This document shows positions 57,905 through 64,000 of a DNA stretch of 64,000 bases, in pieces. Below the pieces are notes generated by a model. It was given only the letters and a program-made list of their open reading frames with translations. It searched no databases and was not told the DNA's origin. Each line of letters starts with the position of its first letter. Position 1 is the first letter of the stretch. This DNA is from Manihot esculenta (taxonomy: Eukaryota > Streptophyta > Magnoliopsida > Malpighiales > Euphorbiaceae). Both the position numbers and the translations under genes were made by a program. Where the stretch lies: assembly GCF_001659605.2 (NCBI RefSeq), contig NC_035162.2, positions 6,095,248-6,159,247 on the forward strand. Reading direction: 5' to 3'.

Positions 57905-59317
57905 ATGCGAGGAACTCGTCGATCAGCTAGATTGACTAGAGTACCACCGGAGGATGAGGGCACGAGCGCCCGTCCTCCAGCATTGCCAAGGGCAATGTCA
58001 AGTAGGTCCAACAGGGACAGAGCAGTGGGAGACCCTAGAAGATCTCTGGATCTGGGTAGAAACAGATCAGTAAGAGGAACGGTTCAAGGAGGCAGGTCAG
58101 TGGATGTGGGAGAAGAGATGGATGTGGACCAGAGGAGGGATGGTAGTCTTGGTGTGAGCATGCCAGAAGAGGGCATGGGTGAGTCTCAGGGAGGCACTCA
58201 GGCCTCGGGGTTTGTTCCACCACCCCAGTACCCACCTTTTTCACCATACCACGGGTATTCGATGGGAGGTACATCGGATTACCCCAGTTTTAATCCTTAC
58301 CCTTCTCACATGCCATACCCACCTTTCTACCCACAGTATCCACAGTACCCTATGTACCCACCTCCATCCTTCCATCCAGGCACAGCAAACCCTATCCCAG
58401 GGGATGCCGCACCTCCACCACCAGCAGAAACCGCAGTTACAGAAACCCAAAGACCTCAACCTACCTCATCTGGAGGGAGCAAGGCCAAGATGACCGACTA
58501 TATGAAGTTGGGTGCTCCCCAGTTTGATACCGGTGATGATCCGTTTGTGTACCTGGAGAAGGTCAAAACAATTACAGATGAGATAGGGGCTGATGACAGT
58601 AGAGCCATTCAGATGGCTGGTTTCACTCTGAAATGCAAGAAGGCCCGTGAGTGGTTCAAGGGCTATGTGAAACCGAGGGTGGACAGTCTTTCATGGGAGG
58701 AGTTTGCGAATGAGTTCGCAGGATGGGCTTTTCCTGACAGTTCAAGGGAGCTGAAGATGATTGAGTTTGAACAGCTGAAGCAGACAGATGAGATGGGTGT
58801 CGATGAGTACACCGATAGATTCTTAGAGTTGTTGCCGTTTGCTGGGCAACATCTGGACACAGATCCGAAGAAGTCGAGGAGGTATATCATGAGGCTCAAT
58901 TCCAGGTATTCCTCTTTGATTCAGTCAGCTGATAGAGAAAGTTTCCATGCCATTATAGACATGGCCAGGAGAATGGAGGCTAGTGCCGTAATAGAAGGAA
59001 AAGTCAAGCAGTCAGTGGCACAACCTTCTGGTTCTAAGACCCCAGGTGGGGGAAGGATAGACCCTTCATCCTTGAGTTCAGCTAGTAAGAAGTGGGGCAG
59101 TACCACTAAGAAACCAAAGAAGAATAAGTTCTGGAGCAAGATCAAATCAGGTCTGGGATTAGGAGGTGGCTCGAGCTCTGGTACTGATAATGCAGTGTGT
59201 GCAAGGTGTGGTAAGCTACACAGGGGGGTATGCCGGTTTGGGACGACAGCCTGCTACAGGTGTGGGCAAGAGGGACACATGTCTTGGGAATGTCCGAGAG
59301 CAGTTCCTACGGCATAG
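57905..59317 (+). CDS. Gag of element F, ending at UAG after the zinc knuckle
   Basis: 470 residues from the ATG at 57905 ([10 protein letters not shown]), which follows CTGTTTTTCAG ending 57894. It has the proline-rich N-terminus, the capsid-like region ([37 protein letters not shown]) and the CCHC knuckle ([15 protein letters not shown]). It ends at TAG 59315-59317, at a position where B has CAG. The frame continues into pol without a shift, so this is a single nonsense change or a readthrough site. Confidence 0.88.
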   Translation: MRGTRRSARLTRVPPEDEGTSARPPALPRAMSSRSNRDRAVGDPRRSLDLGRNRSVRGTVQGGRSVDVGEEMDVDQRRDGSLGVSMPEEGMGESQGGTQASGFVPPPQYPPFSPYHGYSMGGTSDYPSFNPYPSHMPYPPFYPQYPQYPMYPPPSFHPGTANPIPGDAAPPPPAETAVTETQRPQPTSSGGSKAKMTDYMKLGAPQFDTGDDPFVYLEKVKTITDEIGADDSRAIQMAGFTLKCKKAREWFKGYVKPRVDSLSWEEFANEFAGWAFPDSSRELKMIEFEQLKQTDEMGVDEYTDRFLELLPFAGQHLDTDPKKSRRYIMRLNSRYSSLIQSADRESFHAIIDMARRMEASAVIEGKVKQSVAQPSGSKTPGGGRIDPSSLSSASKKWGSTTKKPKKNKFWSKIKSGLGLGGGSSSGTDNAVCARCGKLHRGVCRFGTTACYRCGQEGHMSWECPRAVPTA

Positions 59318-62300
59318 CCCCAGCAGACAACTTCGGGTAGCGTAGCACAGCCAGCAGCTTCAGCCGCAACACAGGCTAGTGGCAGAGGCCGAGGGAGAGG
59401 GTCAGCCTCTTCTTCATCAGTTTACAGAGGGGAAGGTCCGTCAGCTCCAGCACGGATCTTCACAATGACGCAGCAGGAGGCAAACGCATCCAACACCGTG
59501 GTGTCAGGTAATATCATCATTGGTTGTTCAGATGCTTATGCCTTAATGGACCCGGGTGCATCCCATTCTTTTGTTTCTCCGAGAGCGGTCGAGAGGTTGG
59601 GTTTGATGGTCTCTGGGTTAGAGTGTCCCCTATGGGTCAGTGGACCCAAATGTGACCCGTCAGTGGCAGAGTCAGTCTGCCAGTACAGTCCAGTTTTCAT
59701 AGAGGGAAGATGCCTATCCGCCGACCTTGTGGTTCTAGATTTGACAGATTTTGACGTCATTCTAGGGATGGACTGGTTATCTACCCATTGTGCTACCTTG
59801 GATTGCAGAGACAAGGTAGTTAAGTTCAGATGTCAGGATGGGTCAGAGGTTGTCTTTAGAGGAGACAGGGGGAGTACACCTAGAGGTTTAATATCAGCCC
59901 TACAGGCTCGTAGGCTGCTCAGGAGGGGTTGTCAGGGTTATCTAGCTCATGTGAGAGAGCTAGACAGAGATGTCAGAGAGCCCGCCTCAGTGCCTGTGGT
60001 TAGAGAGTTCTTAGATGTTTTCCCAGACGAGCTGCCAGGTTTACTGCCTCCTAGGGAGATAGAGTTCGAGATAGAATTGATGCCAGGAACCAGACCGATC
60101 TCTATCCCTCCCTACAGGATGGCGCCAGCAGAGCTGAAGGAGCTTAAGGAACAGTTACAAGAGCTGGTAGATAAGGGTTTCATCCGACCGAGTACCTCGC
60201 CTTGGGGTGCTCCAGTGTTGTTCGTGAAAAAGAAGGATGGATCCCTCAGACTTTGTATCGACTACAGACAGTTGAACAAGGTCACTACCAAGAACAAGTA
60301 CCCGTTGCCTAGGATAGATGATCTATTCGACCAGCTAGCAGGAGCAGGTTGTTTCTCCAAGATAGATCTGAGATCTGGGTATCATCAGCTGAGGATCAGA
60401 GATGAAGACGTCCCAAAGACAGCTTTCAGGACCAGATATGGGCATTTTGAGTTCCTTGTAATGCCGTTCGGGTTGACCAACGCCCCTGCAGCATTCATGG
60501 ATCTCATGAACAGAGTGTTTAGCCAATACCTGGATCACTTTGTTATTGTCTTCATAGATGATATCTTAGTGTATTCCAGGAATGCAGAAGAGCATGCCCA
60601 TCATCTGCGGTTGGTCTTGCAGACTTTGAGGGAACATGGCTTGTATGCCAAGTTCTCTAAATGTGAATTCTGGCTGAGGAGCATTTCGTTCTTGGGGCAT
60701 GTAGTGTCAGAGAATGGGATAGAGGTAGACCCCAAGAAGACAGAAACTGTGGCTAACTGGCCTAGACCCACTTCAGTGACAGAGATTAGAAGTTTCTTGG
60801 GTTTGGCTGGTTACTACAGGAGGTTCGTTCAGGACTTCTCAAAGATAGCAGCTCCTCTGACCAGGTTAACCAGGAAGAATCAGAAGTTTCTGTGGACCGA
60901 CCAGTGCGAAGAGAGTTTTGAAGAGCTTAAGAAGAGGTTGACTTCAGCACCAGTTTTAGCTCTGCCATCTAGTAATGAGGACTTTACAGTCTTTTGTGAT
61001 GCGTCCCGTGTGGGACTGGGTTGTGTACTGATGCAGAATGAGAGGGTGATTGCTTACGCTTCGAGGCAACTAAAGAAGCATGAGTTAAATTACCCCACAC
61101 ATGACCTTGAGATGGCAGCAGTAATCTTTGCACTCAAGATGTGGAGGCACTACCTCTATGGGGTAAAATGTGAGATCTTTACAGATCATAAGAGCCTGCA
61201 GTACATCCTGAGTCAAAGAGATTTAAATTTGAGACAGAGAAGATGGGTAGAACTGCTCAGTGACTACGATTGCAAAATCCAGTATCATCCGGGTAAGGCG
61301 AATGTCGTGGCAGACGCCCTAAGCCGGAAGTCACTAGGCAGTTTATCCCACATATCGGCAGAGAGGAGGCCAGTGGTGAAGGAGTTTTACAAGCTCATTG
61401 AGGAAGGTCTACAGATGGAGTTGTCTGGTACAGGAGCCTTGGTGGCCCAGATGAGAGTGACACCCGTGTTTCTGGAGCAGGTGGCTCAGAAACAGCATGA
61501 GGACCCAGAGTTAGTGAAGATTGCCAGGACTGTTCAGTCAGGCAATGATAGTGAGTTCAGATTCGACAGCAAGGGGATCCTCCGCTATGGGAGTAGACTA
61601 TGTGTACCAGATGACATCGGGCTAAAAGGAGACATTATGAGAGAGGCTCATAATGCAAGATACAGCATTCACCCCGGAGCCACCAAGATGTATCAAGATC
61701 TAAAGAAGGTTTATTGGTGGCCAGCTATGAAGAAAGAAGTGGCACAGTTCGTGTCAGCCTGCGAAGTGTGTCAGAGGGTGAAGCTGGAACATCAGAAGCC
61801 AGCTGGAATGCTTAACCCGCTACCGATTCCAGAATGGAAATGGGAAAATATAGCTATGGACTTCGTAGTAGGGTTACCTGCGGCGTCTAACAGAGTGGAC
61901 TCCATATGGGTGATTGTGGACAGACTCACCAAATCTGCTCACTTCATCCCTGTCAGGAGTGGCTATTCTGTGGACAAGTTGGCGCAGGTGTATGTGGATG
62001 AGATCGTCAGGCTGCATGGGGTTCCTGTTTCGATAGTGTCAGATAGAGGGCCCCAGTTCACCTCCAGGTTTTGGCGGAGTCTGCAAAATGCCATGGGTAC
62101 TAGGTTGGATTTCAGTACTGCCTTCCACCCCCAGACTGATGGACAGTCAGAAAGGACCATCCAGACTATAGAGGATATGCTCAGGATGTGTGTGCTGGAC
62201 TTTGGCGATTCTTGGAGGCAGCATCTACCTTTGGTGGAGTTTGCCTACAACAACAGCCATCATGCTAGCATCGGGATGGCTCCATATGAAGCTTTGTACG

Positions 62301-62893
62301 GAAGGAAGTGCAGATCACCTGTTTGCTGGGAGGAAGTTGGAGAGAAGGCCTTGGCAGGGCCTGAGCTAGTAGAGATTACCAGCAGGGTGGTACCCATAAT
62401 CAGAGAGAGAATCAAGACTGCTGCAAGCAGACAGAAGAGTTATGCAGACATCCGCAGAAGGCAGTTAGAGTTTCAGGAGGGGGACCTGGTATTGCTCAAG
62501 GTGTCTCCAATGAAGGGAGTGGTTCGCTTCGGGAAGAAAGGTAAACTAGCCCCACGATACATCGGACCCTTTGAAATCTTGCAAAAGATTGGGAATGTGT
62601 CGTACAAGCTGGATTTACCTGCTTCAATGGCAAGAATCCATCCGGTCTTCCATGTTTCCATGTTGAGGAAGTTTGTGTCAGATCCGAGCAAGGTTCTTAG
62701 TGAGCCTGATGTGGAGGTCCAAGAGGATCTCACCTATGTTGAACAGCCAGTACGGATCATAGACACCCAGATCAGAAAGTTAAGAAACAAGGAAATCCCG
62801 ATGGTGAAAGTCTTGTGGAACCACCACAACTTGGAAGAATGCACTTGGGAGACACGGGAGTCCATGCTCCAGCAATATCCTCATCTCTTTTAA
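59318..62893 (+). CDS. Pol of element F, in frame downstream of the UAG
   Basis: Protease (DPGASHSF), RT (FIDDILVYS), RNase H ([15 protein letters not shown]), integrase (HPGATKMY zinc finger region, [24 protein letters not shown] module) and a complete chromodomain ending QQYPHLF, stop TAA at 62891-62893. The first ATG is at 59465, inside the linker before protease; without readthrough, pol would need internal initiation there. All motifs checked are intact. Read through the UAG, the whole frame would be 1,662 codons, similar to the uninterrupted frame of E. Confidence 0.88.
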   Translation, partial: PQQTTSGSVAQPAASAATQASGRGRGRGSASSSSVYRGEGPSAPARIFTMTQQEANASNTVVSGNIIIGCSDAYALMDPGASHSFVSPRAVERLGLMVSGLECPLWVSGPKCDPSVAESVCQYSPVFIEGRCLSADLVVLDLTDFDVILGMDWLSTHCATLDCRDKVVKFRCQDGSEVVFRGDRGSTPRGLISALQARRLLRRGCQGYLAHVRELDRDVREPASVPVVREFLDVFPDELPGLLPPREIEFEIELMPGTRPISIPPYRMAPAELKELKEQLQELVDKGFIRPSTSPWGAPVLFVKKKDGSLRLCIDYRQLNKVTTKNKYPLPRIDDLFDQLAGAGCFSKIDLRSGYHQLRIRDEDVPKTAFRTRYGHFEFLVMPFGLTNAPAAFMDLMNRVFSQYLDHFVIVFIDDILVYSRNAEEHAHHLRLVLQTLREHGLYAKFSKCEFWLRSISFLGHVVSENGIEVDPKKTETVANWPRPTSVTEIRSFLGLAGYYRRFVQDFSKIAAPLTRLTRKNQKFLWTDQCEESFEELKKRLTSAPVLALPSSNEDFTVFCDASRVGLGCVLMQNERVIAYASRQLKKHELNYPTHDLEMAAVIFALKMWRHYLYGVKCEIFTDHKSLQYILSQRDLNLRQRRWVELLSDYDCKIQYHPGKANVVADALSRKSLGSLSHISAERRPVVKEFYKLIEEGLQMELSGTGALVAQMRVTPVFLEQVAQKQHEDPELVKIARTVQSGNDSEFRFDSKGILRYGSRLCVPDDIGLKGDIMREAHNARYSIHPGATKMYQDLKKVYWWPAMKKEVAQFVSACEVCQRVKLEHQKPAGMLNPLPIPEWKWENIAMDFVVGLPAASNRVDSIWVIVDRLTKSAHFIPVRSGYSVDKLAQVYVDEIVRLHGVPVSIVSDRGPQFTSRFWRSLQNAMGTRLDFSTAFHPQTDGQSERTIQTIEDMLRMCVLDFGDSWRQHLPLVEFAYNNSHHASIGMAPYEALYGRKCRSPVCWEEVGEKALAGPELVEITSRVVPIIRERIKTAASRQKSYADIRRRQLEFQEGDLVLLKVSPMKGVVRFGKKGKLAPRYIGPFEILQKIGNVSYKLDLPASMARIHPVFHVSMLRKFVSDPSKVLSEPDVEVQEDLTYVEQPVRIIDTQIRKLRNKEIPMVKVLWNHHNLEECTWETRESMLQQYPHLF

Positions 62894-62963
62894 GGTAAGA
62901 GTGAAGTGTTTTATGTGCTTAGTATGTATGTTATATGTTTGCCATGTTATGTGTTGTTTGATG

Positions 62964-62999
62964 AACATTCGGGGACGAATGTTCTTCAGGGGGGAAGAA
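62964..62999 (+). promoter_or_regulatory. Hairpin and polypurine tract of element F
   Basis: AACATTCG (62964-62971) pairs with CGAATGTT (62976-62983), followed by CAGGGGGGAAGAA (62987-62999). Confidence 0.82.
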
Positions 63000-64000
63000 T
63001 GTAATACCCGGCTAGACTCCGGTATCGGAATTCCTACCGTCCGGTGGAATCTCGAATGTCGGAAACCTCTAGAAGGGTAAAACCATGTTTTATGAAATGT
63101 TTTTAAGGTATTTTATGTTTCTAAAGTAAAATGAAAATTTAGTTTTGAATGGAAAAGACCAAGGAGGCTTTGCCAGGTTCGGCCGCCGAAAGTTAAGTTC
63201 GGCCGCCGAACATGGTAAGGTTTTGGGAGCGCTTTAGGCCTCCGAAAGCCTTGTTTGAGTGAGTCAAGGTTCGGCCGCCGAACATGCATGAGATGTGGGG
63301 GCACGTTAGGCCGCCGAAAGGTGACAGAACCAGCCCTATAAAGGACCCCGTGACCGAAACAGGCGAGGTTTTCTCTCCCATTTCGGCCGACGGTAAGCTT
63401 TAGCCCTCCTATGGTCATTTTAAGTGTTTTCCCTCAAATCTTTCAGATTTTAACAAGTTACATCTTGTTTTTGAAGAGTTTTGAAGTTTGAGCAAGTTTG
63501 GAAGCTTGGAAATCAAAGAGTGGATTTCTCCCTACCTCCAAGCTAGGATCGTCCTTCCTCTCGATCTTCAAGAGGTAAGCTTAGATCCAACCTCTCTTGC
63601 ATGTTTTAAGTAAGTTTTGAGTAGATCTATGGGGTAGAAATGCATGAGTAGGCTTGTGGAAGTTTATGTTATGTTTATGGGTTTGATGTGCATATTCTTG
63701 AGCAATGTGGCTTGCTTGTGTGTTGTAGTTGGGGGTTTAAGTTAGTTTGAGGCCCCTAGGAGCTTGTATGCTTGAGTATGCATGTTGTAGAATAGGGTTA
63801 TGCATGATTGGTTGTGTAGGGGGTTGAAATGGGCATGAAGAACCAAGTTTCTGCCCTTTGGCAGAAACCAGGTTCGGCAGCCGAAGGCACTTTCGGCCGC
63901 CGAACCAGCTTGGGAGGCAGCTTTAGGCTGCCGAAGCCTGCCCCCGAAAGTGGGAGTTTCGGCTCTGTCCGAGACTTTCGGCCGCCGAAGGTGCCGCCGA
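63000..64000 (+). repeat. Partial 3' LTR of element F
   Basis: First 1,001 bp of the LTR, cut by the window end. Compared with the 5' LTR it lacks 20 bp, one palindrome unit, near 63280. Confidence 0.93.

Larger units (their letters stand above)
55278..64000 (+). mobile_element. Element F: nearly complete Tekay-like element with one UAG between gag and pol
   Basis: Starts with TGTAATACCC after GCTAA. It has a complete 5' LTR (2,377 bp), primer site, gag, pol and polypurine tract, and the first 1,001 bp of the 3' LTR before the window ends. In the shared part the LTRs differ by at least three substitutions and a 20-bp indel, so F is older than D and E but younger than B. Confidence 0.94.

Overview
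The window looks like nuclear DNA of a eudicot plant. Low-copy plant genes sit in AT-rich intergenic DNA, next to stacks of very young Ty3/gypsy retrotransposons that carry a chromodomain (chromovirus, Tekay/Del-like). The genes would suit Malpighiales, for example the spurge family, but this is a weak guess.

Layout. (1) 1-1118 holds the last two exons of a SKOR/GORK-type outward-rectifying K+ channel on the + strand. (2) 1740-11574 is element A, a complete minus-strand Tekay-like element with a CTGAC target duplication and almost identical 2,224-bp LTRs. (3) 11580-22680 is a gene island. It contains a possible 69-residue small protein gene, an intronless SAM-dependent methyltransferase-like gene and an intronless PUB20/21-like U-box E3 ligase gene, all on the minus strand. 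(4) 22680-25470 is the left part of a Mutator-like (MULE) transposon, with a run of perfect palindromes, a TATA-bearing minisatellite and the N-terminus of a transposase. (5) The MULE reading frame is cut at 25470 by element B, an older minus-strand Tekay-like copy with two nonsense codons and a 1,511-bp internal tandem duplication. (6) The upstream LTR of B is cut at 36117 by an LTR of a further element, C. C is in turn cut three times by plus-strand relatives: D (36328-43917, gag only), E (44045-53593, complete, open reading frame intact) and F (55278 to beyond the window, one UAG between gag and pol). The missing parts of F, C, B and the MULE should follow in reverse order beyond base 64000.

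All the LTR elements belong to one family. They share TGTAAYRCCCGG / CGTTACA-type termini, an initiator-Met-tRNA primer site (TGGTATCAGAGC), a G-rich polypurine tract, one long gag-pol frame starting with MRG/MRE and a C-terminal chromodomain. E could supply enzymes in trans to D.

The most interesting structure is in the LTR leader. Every copy has a promoter-proximal cluster of TTCGGCNGCCGAA palindromes just upstream of a TATA box. It also has an ordered set of conserved splice-like sites: a short exon, a 28-29-bp mini-exon, an exon of about 70-77 bp, and a final TTTTCAG a few bases before the gag ATG. If used, these would give a multi-intron 5' leader whose last intron removes the primer site and the conserved sequence after it, so that translated RNA and genomic RNA would be separate populations. 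I read this by eye, and it needs RNA evidence.
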